Shown: in pieces, positions 48,230-57,125 of the stretch | How positions within the stretch are numbered: the first letter of the stretch is position 1 | Layout of the letters: every line of letters begins with the position of its first letter | NCBI GenBank assembly: GCA_904420585.1 | Contig: CAJFVX010000031.1 | Span: 19,624 to 83,623, forward strand | From: Candidatus Howiella intestinavium | GTDB taxonomy: Bacteria; Bacillota; Clostridia; Oscillospirales; Acutalibacteraceae | DNA length: 64,000 nucleotides | Reading direction: 5' to 3' | Made by a program: the position numbers and the translations under genes | The notes under the pieces: generated by a model | What the model was told of the DNA's origin: nothing | Database searches by the model: none | Seen by the model: the letters and a program-made list of their open reading frames with translations, nothing else

Positions 48230-49362
48230 GTTCCTCGGCTCCTTTTTCTGTATTTTTCCCGCTCCAGCAGTTCGGGGCTGATAATGGCGTCGCACTCCCC
48301 CTGCAGGGGTTCTAAGGTCACCGCTACAATGACGGGAGCGTCGGATGCCGTATGGGCGGCTTCGCCCGCCGGCAGCGGAATCTCCCGTTTGGCAAGCTCC
48401 CGGTCCAGAACCACCGCCGCCGCTTCCAGGGGGCCGCCGGAACCGGGCCGGTGGCTGTGGGTATGGCGGGCCGCACCGGCCGGGGCGGCTTTTTCCCGCC
48501 GGCTGGGATGAGGGGATGTATCGGCTGTCTCTTTATGTTGAACGGGCTGCTTTTCCTTGCCCATTGGCCGGCCGGCGGATTTTTTCCTCTTTCCCGGCGC
48601 ATCGCAGGCGGGCAACACCGCCGCACTGTCGCAGCGGAAGGCGGGCAACAGACCGCTGCCCCCTACCACGCTGTAGGGAATCAGCCGGTACCGTCCCGCC
48701 ATATCCCCTTTGGGGGGCTGCCCCACCCCCCGGAAGGCCGGCAGGGATTCCGGCGGCAGCAGGGGGGCTACGGCCGAATAGGACGCCACCACCACCGGCT
48801 GGTCGGACAAGATGTCGGTAAGGGAATGGCCGGTATCCACCAGTGCCGTCAGCACCGCCTTCTTATCCCCCAGGCGGATTTCCACCCGCTCCCGGCGGCC
48901 TGCCGGCGCCGGGCGGCGGATAAGCCGGCGGCCCAGCCGGATGACCCCATAGGCCGCGGCCGTACCGCCAAGCAGGAGCAGGGGCGACAGCTGGAAGTAG
49001 ACCACTCCGTTGTGCACGGTCATGCCGGCGGGGTGGAACAGGAACCAGACAGCCAGCATCAGGCCGGCGTAGAGAAAGGAGACGGCGTAAAAGGTAAGCC
49101 AGAGCCTAAGGAACCGCCGGCCGCCTCCGAAGCCGAAGGCACAGAGGATGATAAGGGCCGAAAGGAGCAGCCGTATCCCCCATTCCAGCGGCAGGGGCAG
49201 GGTGGGCAGAAAGATGACAAAGGAAAACAGCGCCCCCGCCGCCGCGCCTCCCAGCTGCCGGAGGAAGCCGGCCGCCGCGCCGGACAGGCGGGCGGTCAGG
49301 GATAAGATGCAGTAGTCAACCACCAGATTGAGAAAAAACAGCAGGTCTATGTATACCGTCAA
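48220..49362 (-). CDS. spoIIGA: Sigma-E processing peptidase SpoIIGA
   Basis: Five-TM N-terminus, aspartyl protease-like [33 protein letters not shown]; upstream of sigE. Confidence 0.9.
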   Translation of the reverse strand: MTVYIDLLFFLNLVVDYCILSLTARLSGAAAGFLRQLGGAAAGALFSFVIFLPTLPLPLEWGIRLLLSALIILCAFGFGGGRRFLRLWLTFYAVSFLYAGLMLAVWFLFHPAGMTVHNGVVYFQLSPLLLLGGTAAAYGVIRLGRRLIRRPAPAGRRERVEIRLGDKKAVLTALVDTGHSLTDILSDQPVVVASYSAVAPLLPPESLPAFRGVGQPPKGDMAGRYRLIPYSVVGGSGLLPAFRCDSAAVLPACDAPGKRKKSAGRPMGKEKQPVQHKETADTSPHPSRREKAAPAGAARHTHSHRPGSGGPLEAAAVVLDRELAKREIPLPAGEAAHTASDAPVIVAVTLEPLQGECDAIISPELLEREKYRKRSRGTCI

Positions 49363-49413
49363 GCCCCGTCCCCCTTTTCCGCGGCCGGCGGCTGTCCGTC
49401 AGGCCATACCCCT

Positions 49414-49447
49414 ATTATAGGACGGGCGGGCGGCGGCTTTCTGTCGC
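49414..49447 (-). promoter_or_regulatory. Candidate Spo0A-dependent spoIIGA promoter with a 22-bp spacer
   Basis: minus: GCGACA (49442-49447; plus strand TGTCGC of a TGTCGCA box), 22 bp, TATAAT (49414-49419). Confidence 0.4.
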
Positions 49448-49641
49448 AATCGGGGCCTCTTTTCTGTCGTCTGCCCGCGAATCCCCGGCGGTCCTGCCCG
49501 GCCCTGGGAAAAAGAGGGGGCTTTTCCCGTTCTGCGACAAAACATGCCCCCTGTCCGGCATCTCCCAAAGCCGCCTTGTCATGGGCGGCCTGGCCCGCTA
49601 TAATGCAGATAAGAAATTGGTATGAAAAGGAGTCCTACCGT

Positions 49642-50163
49642 ATGATGCAGAATTATGAAACTTTGGCGGCCCTTCCCAAGGATAAGCTTATCTCCCTGAT
49701 TGAAATTTATTCTAAAAACTGGCTGGCCATGGACGGAGTATGGTTCCAGTCGGTGGAGAGGAAATGCGGCATGGAGGAAGCCATGTTCCACGACGAGGAG
49801 GCCTGGAAAATCTTTACGGCCATCGAGGCACGCAGGATTAAGGCATTTCTGGGGCTGCCCGAGCAGGCCGGCCTGGAGGGCCTGGCCAAGGCCCTCCAGT
49901 TTCGGTTCTACGCCAACCTGAACCGGCACGAAATCGCCATACAGGGCAATACCCTGATCTACCGCGTGCTGGACTGCCGGGTGCAGACGGCCCGCAAACG
50001 CAAGCAGATGGAGCTGCACCCCTGCCGCCCGGTGGGGATTGTGGAATACGCCGGCTTCGCCAAGGTCATTGACAGCCGTATCTCCTGCACCTGCCTGAGC
50101 TGCTATCCCGAAATTCATGATTTCACCTGCTGCTGCGCCTGGCAGTTTACCCTGGAAGAATAG
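49642..50163 (+). CDS. Conserved Cys-rich protein of unknown function (DUF6125-like)
   Basis: RBS aaaggag; 173 aa from MMQNYETL; C-terminal SCTCLSCYPEIHDFTCCCAW cysteine cluster. Confidence 0.7.
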   Translation: MMQNYETLAALPKDKLISLIEIYSKNWLAMDGVWFQSVERKCGMEEAMFHDEEAWKIFTAIEARRIKAFLGLPEQAGLEGLAKALQFRFYANLNRHEIAIQGNTLIYRVLDCRVQTARKRKQMELHPCRPVGIVEYAGFAKVIDSRISCTCLSCYPEIHDFTCCCAWQFTLEE

Positions 50164-50170
50164 CGACAAG

Positions 50171-50203
50171 AGACCGGCCGCTTGACAGCGGCCGGCCTCT
50201 TTC
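50171..50203 (+). terminator. Terminator after the Cys-rich protein gene
   Basis: GGCCGCTtgacAGCGGCCggcctcttt. Confidence 0.7.
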
Positions 50204-50270
50204 TATACGAACACGGGCGGCGGAACACACATACAATGGTTGTAACAAATTGCAAAGAGGGGTCTATTTT

Positions 50271-50903
50271 ATGGAAAACAACCGCTATCCCTTTGTCAAC
50301 ACGCCGCTGCCCTATGCCTACGACGCCCTGGAGCCCTTTATTGATGAAAAAACCATGCGGCTGCATCATGACAAGCATTTGCAGGCCTACATCGACAATC
50401 TGAACGCCCTTTTGCGCCGGCATCCCAGGCTGCAAAAGCTGACCCTGGAGCAGCTGATACAGTGCGCCGGGAAGCTGCCCCGAAACCTCGGGACGTACCT
50501 GCGAAACAACGCCGGGGGCGTGTATAACCACCGCTTCTTCTTTGAAGGGCTCTGCAATCCCGCGCCCCGGGAGCCGTCAGGGCCGCTGATGGAGCAAATT
50601 ATCCGGCAGTTCGGCAGCCTGGAAAAATTCCGGTCGGCCTTTTCCGCCGCAGCCCTTTCGGTTTTCGGCTCGGGGTATGCCTGGCTTGTCTGGGACGGCT
50701 GCAAGCTGCGGATTCTCACCACGCCCAATCAAAACTCTCCCCTGGCCCAGGGGCTCTGCCCTATCCTCACCCTGGACGTGTGGGAGCACGCCTACTATCT
50801 CAAACACTACAATGTGCGCGCCGGCTATGTGGAGGACTGGATGCAGGTCATAAACTGGCAGGCGGCCGGGCAGAATTTTATGCGCTGTCAAAAATGTGTC
50901 TGA
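50271..50903 (+). CDS. Fe/Mn superoxide dismutase family protein
   Basis: MRLHHDKHLQAYIDNLN, NNAGGVYNHRFFFEGL, FGSGYAWLVWD, LDVWEHAYYLKHYNVRAGYVEDW: all four metal-ligand positions present. Confidence 0.9.
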   Translation: MENNRYPFVNTPLPYAYDALEPFIDEKTMRLHHDKHLQAYIDNLNALLRRHPRLQKLTLEQLIQCAGKLPRNLGTYLRNNAGGVYNHRFFFEGLCNPAPREPSGPLMEQIIRQFGSLEKFRSAFSAAALSVFGSGYAWLVWDGCKLRILTTPNQNSPLAQGLCPILTLDVWEHAYYLKHYNVRAGYVEDWMQVINWQAAGQNFMRCQKCV

Positions 50904-50926
50904 ACCGCATTTGGATTCACCCCGAC

Positions 50927-50966
50927 GCAAAAAGGGAACGGCCTGCGGCCGTTCCCTTTTTGCTAT
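50927..50966. terminator. Bidirectional terminator between SOD and dockerin/CAP genes
   Basis: GCAAAAAGGGAACGGCctgcGGCCGTTCCCTTTTTGC perfect palindrome. Confidence 0.85.
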
Positions 50967-53380
50967 AGCGATTGCCGGGCCAGGATTTTGCATATGGACA
51001 TGACGTCCAGAATATCTACCCTTTTATCCCCCGTCAAATCCCCCCGCCGGATTTCTTCCGGTGCAGCAGGGATGCCTGCGCTCTTGCGGGCTATGACCTT
51101 GCAGGCCGCCATAACATCCTGGATGTCGATATCGTTGTCGGCGTCCAGGTCGCCCAGGAGAAAATCCTCTCCGCCGTCCTCGGCCGAAATAAAGTTCACG
51201 GTATACTCCAGCGCAACCGGCAGGCCGGCGGCGGTGGACAGATTTTCAAAGGTCACCTTGTAGTTTTTCCCAAGGTAAGACTCGGCCGTGGGGCCTTCAA
51301 AGTAGATATTGGCCCCATAGAACCAACCCATGGTGCTGCCGAGGTACCGGCTGGTGCCCAGGGTGTCGGTGCGGTCGAACACCTCGCCGGTATCCAAATC
51401 GGTGATGGTCACCGTCAGGGGCTTGTTGGAAAGCTGAATCTTATCGAAATTCAGGTTGACGGACCACAAAGCGGCCGTGCTGATTTCCTCCACCGGGAAG
51501 GCCCCGGCCCCCGGCCAGACATAGGCCGCATTGTTGTTGTCCACCCCGGTCACCGTGCCGGTGGTATTGGCCTGGTTATCCAAATCCTTCACCGTCTGGC
51601 ACATAATCGAGCCGGCTGTGCCGTAGGTCACTTCATATCCGGCCCGCTGCAGGAAGGTAAACCGATGGCCCAGCACCAGGGAGGACACATTGCTGGTATC
51701 GTCCAAAAACCCCCGGATATTGTCCATATATGTGCCCGCCGAACCGGCCGCATGGCCCCAGGAAATATTGCTGCTGGAGGTGCCGTCGTAGCCGTTCTGG
51801 AAAAATTCCTCGTCCATGTCGGCGATGGCCTCATTCTGCACCGGGTAATGGTCAAACTGGCCGGAAGCCGCCAGCACCACCGCGCCCCGGCCGGCGTTGC
51901 GGGTGTCTTCCTCGCCCGCCCAGGCAAAGGGGGTCAGGCCCCCCAGCCAGCGCAGGTAGTTGGAATAGGCAAACAGAGCCTGCTGCATTTCGGCGGTGTA
52001 CACGCCCTCGGCGTAAGGGTTTTCCAAGGAGGGTTCAGAAGCGAAAACCTGCGTATCGGGGTCGATTTTGGCCTCCTGCCACCGGCTGCGCACAGCCTCG
52101 GCCGTATGGCCGCTGTAGGCCTCGGTCTCGTTGAGATTGATGACGGTGGTTTCCAGCGGTACGAAATCATCCGCGGGAAAAACCTCCAGATAGTAGGTCC
52201 CGTTCTCCTTCTCCACCGCTACAATCGAATCCCCCATCTGCATAAGGCTGAAGACATAGTGGGCGGTCTCATAGCGGCTCACCTGCTCCCCCGTCTGAAG
52301 GTCGTATGCAAACAGGTTCCGGGAACTGGTATAGGCCAACAGGATATCCTGGCCGGTCATGAGCATCCGGGGACCCCAGGCCGACACGTCATATCCCTCA
52401 TAGTCCAGAGGCTCGTCGTACTCCCGGGAAATGTAGAGGACAGAGGCATTGTCCGCGGCCGTGTCCAGAACCGAGCCGTTTTTAAAGGCAAGGTACCGGT
52501 CGTTTAAAAGGGCCGCATTGTTCTGGAACTCATAATAGCCCATCTGGCAGTAGTATCCCAGCTGGTCCTGCCGCAGGGATACCGTCGAATCCGAAAAACT
52601 CCCCACATAAGACGTCATCATGTCATGGTGGTAGCCCCAGTAGATATAATCCCCGTAGCCCGTGTAATAAAAGGTTCCGTCCGAGCGGAAGCCGTTGAAG
52701 GCATAGATGTGGTCTTCCTCCTCCGTGGAAACCGACTGGGCCAGCAGTTCTCCCGCCGGGCTGTACACATAGGCCCCAAAGATATGCCCATTGCCGGCTT
52801 CGGCATCTGCCTGGAAGTAGTCGTAGACGCCAAGATAGATATTGCCGGCCCCGTCCACGCCTACGGAACAGCCGATATGTCCCGGGACGGTCAGCTCCCC
52901 CAGATAGGTACGGGAGGCCAAATCATACTTTGCGATGTGGATGATTTCGTCATCGGAAAAGGTGTTCTGATAGGCGTTGTACATAAAATACAGGACATCC
53001 CCCTGCACATAGGAGGAAACCGTGTCCTGGGAGCCGTAATAGCGTCCGTCCGGATGGTATTCTGCCGCCGGGAAGGTATAGGCCGGCTCCGACGTCCCGG
53101 CGGAAAGATCATAAAACCACAGGGCGTTATCCTGCAAAAAGTACACGCCGCCGGCCGCCTCGCAGGCGTACAGGTTGACGTGGGTCCGCAGGCTGTTGTA
53201 GGAAAACATCTCTGCCGGCAGTTCCACCGCCGGTTCTTCCGCCGCTGTCTCCAGGGCAGCGCCGGCCGGCGTGCATACCAGGGCCGTCAAGGCCAGGGCC
53301 GCCGACAGGAAAACCGATACAATTCTTTTCCATCCCTTTGTTAGCTGCATAAAGCGCCTCCTCGTTTTTTCTGTTTTCAT
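50963..53380 (-). CDS. Secreted multidomain protein: beta-propeller-like N-terminus, CAP/SCP-like domain, C-terminal type I dockerin
   Basis: Signal peptide; CAP-like YSNYLRWLGGLTPFAW...ASGQFDHYPV; C-terminal LLGDLDADNDIDIQDVMAACKVIARK... RRGDLTGDKRVDILDVMSICKILAR duplicated Ca-binding dockerin repeats. Confidence 0.8.
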   Translation of the reverse strand: MKTEKTRRRFMQLTKGWKRIVSVFLSAALALTALVCTPAGAALETAAEEPAVELPAEMFSYNSLRTHVNLYACEAAGGVYFLQDNALWFYDLSAGTSEPAYTFPAAEYHPDGRYYGSQDTVSSYVQGDVLYFMYNAYQNTFSDDEIIHIAKYDLASRTYLGELTVPGHIGCSVGVDGAGNIYLGVYDYFQADAEAGNGHIFGAYVYSPAGELLAQSVSTEEEDHIYAFNGFRSDGTFYYTGYGDYIYWGYHHDMMTSYVGSFSDSTVSLRQDQLGYYCQMGYYEFQNNAALLNDRYLAFKNGSVLDTAADNASVLYISREYDEPLDYEGYDVSAWGPRMLMTGQDILLAYTSSRNLFAYDLQTGEQVSRYETAHYVFSLMQMGDSIVAVEKENGTYYLEVFPADDFVPLETTVINLNETEAYSGHTAEAVRSRWQEAKIDPDTQVFASEPSLENPYAEGVYTAEMQQALFAYSNYLRWLGGLTPFAWAGEEDTRNAGRGAVVLAASGQFDHYPVQNEAIADMDEEFFQNGYDGTSSSNISWGHAAGSAGTYMDNIRGFLDDTSNVSSLVLGHRFTFLQRAGYEVTYGTAGSIMCQTVKDLDNQANTTGTVTGVDNNNAAYVWPGAGAFPVEEISTAALWSVNLNFDKIQLSNKPLTVTITDLDTGEVFDRTDTLGTSRYLGSTMGWFYGANIYFEGPTAESYLGKNYKVTFENLSTAAGLPVALEYTVNFISAEDGGEDFLLGDLDADNDIDIQDVMAACKVIARKSAGIPAAPEEIRRGDLTGDKRVDILDVMSICKILARQSL

Positions 53381-53401
53381 TTTATGCGCCGTCCCTTTAT
53401 T

Positions 53402-54397
53402 TTACAAGCCGGGCTGCCCGTCTGACTTTCCCAGCCTGTAGCCGAACAGTTCTTCGGCGAACCACACCCGGGGGACCTGGAAGGTTTTCCCGTCCAGGTA
53501 TTGCAGCAGGCCGGCGTCGCTACTAAACCGGAAGGTCAGTTTGTAGGAATACAGGGCCTGGTGCTTATACCCCATCTTCCGGTCGGCCTGGTTTACGCCG
53601 TATTTGCCGTCCCCCAGCAGGGGGTGGCCGATAGAGGCCAGGTGGGCCCGGATTTGATGGGTGCGCCCGGTGAGCAGGTCGACCTCCAGCAGGCTGAGGT
53701 CCGGTCGGCGCCGCTCCCGCAGGACGGTATAGGCCGTGCGGACGGTGCGGCTATTCTCTGTGGCCGTTCGGGAGAGATACACCTGGTTTTTGGCCTCGTT
53801 CTTGGTCAGGTACCCTTCCAGCAGGGCCTGTTTCTCGGGGAAAATCCCGTGGGCCACCGCCAGATACCGCTTCTCAATTTCCCTGTCCTTAATTTTATCG
53901 CATAAAATCCGCAGGGCCTCGGCGTTCTTGGCCGCCAGCACAATGCCGCCGGTGTTCCGGTCGATGCGGTTGGCCAGGGCCGGGCGGAAGCTGTTTTCAT
54001 CCGCCGGGTTGTATTCGCCCTTCTCGTACAAATACCGCTGGATGCGGGTGATGAGGGTGTCCCGGTACTCCCGGTCGTCGGGATGAACGATAAGCCCCTG
54101 CTTTTTGTCGGCCAGCAGGATGTTTTCATCCTCATAGACAATATCCAGCCGGGCCGGGGCCGATAGAAAATCGTATTTCGGCTCCACAGGCTCCAAGAAT
54201 TCGTCGGCCACGTAGGCATCCACCACGCTGCCCTTCTGCAGCCGGGTGCTGATTTCCGCCCGCTTCCCGTCCACCTTGATGCGCTTGAGCCGGATGTATT
54301 TATACATGAGGGACTTGGGCAGCCGGGGCATGGCTTTGGTTATAAACTTATCCAGCCGCTGGCCTGCGTCGTTCTCTCCGATTGTAAAGCTTTTCAT
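53402..54397 (-). CDS. RluA-family pseudouridine synthase
   Basis: S4-type N-terminus, [17 protein letters not shown] (HRLD-type catalytic motif variant RID), [27 protein letters not shown]. Confidence 0.92.
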   Translation of the reverse strand: MKSFTIGENDAGQRLDKFITKAMPRLPKSLMYKYIRLKRIKVDGKRAEISTRLQKGSVVDAYVADEFLEPVEPKYDFLSAPARLDIVYEDENILLADKKQGLIVHPDDREYRDTLITRIQRYLYEKGEYNPADENSFRPALANRIDRNTGGIVLAAKNAEALRILCDKIKDREIEKRYLAVAHGIFPEKQALLEGYLTKNEAKNQVYLSRTATENSRTVRTAYTVLRERRRPDLSLLEVDLLTGRTHQIRAHLASIGHPLLGDGKYGVNQADRKMGYKHQALYSYKLTFRFSSDAGLLQYLDGKTFQVPRVWFAEELFGYRLGKSDGQPGL

Positions 54398-54523
54398 TTT
54401 TATCCCCCTAAGGCGCGGCCGCCTTTTATCTTTTGCCATTATATCACAAATACCTTCTTTTCAAAAGGCAGAAAATGGGGTATACTAGGGTTTAAGAAGA
54501 AAAGAAAAAGGAGCGCGATACAT

Positions 54524-55108
54524 ATGCTGACAAAAGAACGGGTTATTGAAATTCTGAAAGAGGCCGGCGTGCTGCAGGAGGGCCATTTCCTGCTGACCTC
54601 CGGCCGCCATTCCAACAAGTACCTCCAGTGCGCCAAAATCTTCCGCAACACCAAGTACAGCGAGGAGCTCTGCGCCGACCTGGCCGCCCAGTTTAAGGAC
54701 GACGACATCCAGCTGGTCATCGGCCCGGCCCTGGGGGCCGTACAGATGGCCTATGAGGTCAGCCGGCACTTAGGCTGCGAGAACTTCTTCACCGAGCGGG
54801 AGGACGGCGTTATGACCCTGCGCCGGGGCTTTTCCATCCAGCCCGGCCAGCGGGTGCTGGTGGTGGAGGACGTAGTCACCACCGGCGGCTCGGTGCGGGA
54901 GGTTATCGACATCGTCAAAAAGGCCGGCGGCGTTGTGGCCGGCGTGGGCGTTGTGGTGGACCGCACCGGCGGCAAGATCGATTTCGGCGTACCGGTCAAG
55001 TCGGTCATCGCCATGGAGGTGGAATCCTGGGAGGCCGACGCCTGCCCCCTCTGCAAGGAGGGCAAGATTCCCCTGGTGAAGCCCGGCAGCCGGAAGCAGC
55101 CCAAGTAA
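54524..55108 (+). CDS. pyrE: Orotate phosphoribosyltransferase
   Basis: [46 protein letters not shown]-binding motif. Confidence 0.94.
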   Translation: MLTKERVIEILKEAGVLQEGHFLLTSGRHSNKYLQCAKIFRNTKYSEELCADLAAQFKDDDIQLVIGPALGAVQMAYEVSRHLGCENFFTEREDGVMTLRRGFSIQPGQRVLVVEDVVTTGGSVREVIDIVKKAGGVVAGVGVVVDRTGGKIDFGVPVKSVIAMEVESWEADACPLCKEGKIPLVKPGSRKQPK

Positions 55109-55122
55109 AGTTTCAGATTCTG

Positions 55123-55158
55123 CGGGCAATGCGCACATTCTGTGCATTGCCCATTTTT
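55123..55158 (+). terminator. Terminator after pyrE
   Basis: GGGCAATGCGCACattctGTGCATTGCCCATTTTTCT. Confidence 0.7.
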
Positions 55159-55202
55159 CTGCGGAGGGTTTCGACGATTTTCGCGGAAGGGAGACATATT
55201 TC

Positions 55203-55958
55203 GTGCATGAAGGACATCGGGAAAGGCTCAAGGCGCGTTTCCTGCGGGACGGCTTAGAGTCCTTTGAGCCCCACAACGTGCTGGAACTGCTGCTGTTTTA
55301 CTCTATCCCCAGAAAGGATACCAACGAACTGGCCCACCGGCTCATGGATCAGTTCGGTTCCCTGTCCGGCGTACTGGATGCGCCCTATGAGGAAATTAAA
55401 AAGGTTCCCGGCATCAGCGACAACACAGCCTGCCTGCTCAAGCTGATTACGCCGCTGATGCGGTACTACAATGTGGATAAATCCGAGGGCCGCTACAAGG
55501 CCACCAGCACCGAGGCCATCGGCGCCTACCTGCTCAACCGGTATGTGGGCTTTACGGATGAAATCGTATCCATCCTGGGCGTGGACAATATCTGCCGGGT
55601 CACCGGCTTTGAGGTGCTGGGCCGGGGCGGCGCCAACGCCGTGGGCTTCAGCTCCCGCAAGGTCATGGAGGCGGTGCTGCGCATGCGGGCCACCAACGTC
55701 ATCCTCTGCCACAACCATCCCGGCGGCCTGGCCCTGCCGTCGGATCAGGACGTACAGGCCACCATCCGCATCCGGAACCTTTTGAACACCATCGGCGTGC
55801 GGCTGCTGGACCACATCATCCTGGTGGAAAACGATTTTGTATCCATGGCGGATTCGGAGGGCCTGCGGAGTATTTTCCTGGCCGCCGATCCGCCTACGCT
55901 GGCCGGAAAAGAAAAGCGCGCCGAACCGGCAAGGGCAAAAAAGCAAATATCTGAATAA
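55203..55958 (+). CDS. radC: DNA repair protein RadC-like (JAB/MPN domain)
   Basis: Helix-hairpin-helix N-terminus, C-terminal LCHNHPGGLALPSDQDVQAT...LLDHIILVENDFVSMADSE; GTG start. Confidence 0.92.
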   Translation: MHEGHRERLKARFLRDGLESFEPHNVLELLLFYSIPRKDTNELAHRLMDQFGSLSGVLDAPYEEIKKVPGISDNTACLLKLITPLMRYYNVDKSEGRYKATSTEAIGAYLLNRYVGFTDEIVSILGVDNICRVTGFEVLGRGGANAVGFSSRKVMEAVLRMRATNVILCHNHPGGLALPSDQDVQATIRIRNLLNTIGVRLLDHIILVENDFVSMADSEGLRSIFLAADPPTLAGKEKRAEPARAKKQISE

Positions 55959-55968
55959 GCGGTAAAGG

Positions 55969-56014
55969 AACGCCGCCGGGAAGCTGCTTGCTTTCCCGGC
56001 GGCGTCATATTTTT
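55969..56014. terminator. Terminator between radC and the TIM-barrel isomerase gene
   Basis: ACGCCGCCGGGAAgctgcttgctTTCCCGGCGGCGTcatatttttt. Confidence 0.75.
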
Positions 56015-56016
56015 TC

Positions 56017-56751
56017 TTAAGCAAAATCCTTCAGATAGTCGAAGCTTCTTTGCAGGCAGGCAAAGGGGTCTTCCCCGTAACAGTCGTCCTGCTCCACCAG
56101 GGCGTACTCCACGCCGTTGCGCAGGCAGGCCTCCAATATGCCCGTAAAGTTCATATTGCCCGCGCCCACCGGGGCCATCTTCCGCCCGTAGGCCATGTCC
56201 TTCAGATGCACGTAGGGCGTCCGGCCGGACAGCTTATCCAGCCAGGCGATGGGGTCGCCGCCCCCGGCCTGTACCCAGTAGGTGTCCAGGGTGAAATACA
56301 TTTCCTCCGGCGGGAAGGCTTCGGCCAGGCGCTCCAGCACCGTCTTCCCGTCTATCTGCCGGAATTCCCCGTCGTGGTTGTGATAGGAAAGCCGCAAGCC
56401 CTCCTGCCCCAGGATGCGGCCGGCCGGCCGGAAGCGCTGGGCAAAGGCATCCACGCCGCAGGCCTCCAGGTCATAGTGGCCGATGCCCACGCCGCCGCAG
56501 CCGAATATTTTATGCGCCGCCGCCACCTGTTCGGGGGTTTCGGCGATTTTGTCGGGCGGGATGTGGGTTAAAACACACCGCAGCCCGTTTTTGCGCAGCT
56601 GCTCGGCCAGCCATTCCGGTTCATAGGCGCAGGTGCCCGAGACCTGCACCGTCTTATAGCCTATGGCGGCGATTTTCTGCAGGGTATCGGCAAAATCCGC
56701 CAGGTTGGTACAATACTCCCGCACGGTATACAATTGCGCGCCGATTTGCAT
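56017..56751 (-). CDS. Sugar phosphate isomerase/epimerase (xylose isomerase-like TIM barrel)
   Basis: MQIGAQLYTVREYCTNLADFADTLQKIAAIGYKTVQVSG..., LSYHNHDGEF, TLDTYWVQAGG, HLKDMAYG. Confidence 0.88.
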   Translation of the reverse strand: MQIGAQLYTVREYCTNLADFADTLQKIAAIGYKTVQVSGTCAYEPEWLAEQLRKNGLRCVLTHIPPDKIAETPEQVAAAHKIFGCGGVGIGHYDLEACGVDAFAQRFRPAGRILGQEGLRLSYHNHDGEFRQIDGKTVLERLAEAFPPEEMYFTLDTYWVQAGGGDPIAWLDKLSGRTPYVHLKDMAYGRKMAPVGAGNMNFTGILEACLRNGVEYALVEQDDCYGEDPFACLQRSFDYLKDFA

Positions 56752-56780
56752 AGGGCATTCCCCCTCCTTTTGGGTTTACT

Positions 56781-57058
56781 CTACCACATCCCACCGTCCT
56801 TTACCATTGCAAATTGCGCGGCGTAAATTGCAAAAAACAGCAGGTTGGAAAGAAAGCGTCTGCAGCCGGCCGGCCCCATTGGAAGATCATCGTATCTATA
56901 AGTCCGGACGACGCATCCAAATCCACCATCCGGTAGATATCCCCTTCGGTGGGCAATAGGAGATTTGTATAGAACCAGGTGCACTGTATGGCGCACCCGA
57001 CCGCAAACAGGCTGAAAACCAGCAGCGGCAGGGCCGGCCTCCCATTTGTCACACGCAA
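56781..57058 (-). pseudogene. Candidate frameshifted small membrane protein
   Basis: Frame A: RVTNGRPALPLLVFSLFAVGCAIQCTWFYTNLLLPTEGDIYRMVDLDASSGLIDTMIFQWGRPA; frame B continues GCRRFLSNLLFFAIYAAQFAMVKDGGMW*; switch near ggccggccggc. Confidence 0.4.
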
Positions 57059-57104
57059 AAAGCACCTGCCGCAAAAAATTTAGTTCTGCGTCAGGTGCTT
57101 CGTT
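57056..57104 (-). terminator. thrS terminator
   Basis: minus: AGCACCTGACGCA...TGCGGCAGGTGCTTTTTG. Confidence 0.65.
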
Positions 57105-57125
57105 TACCGGTTAAAAGTCTATAGT

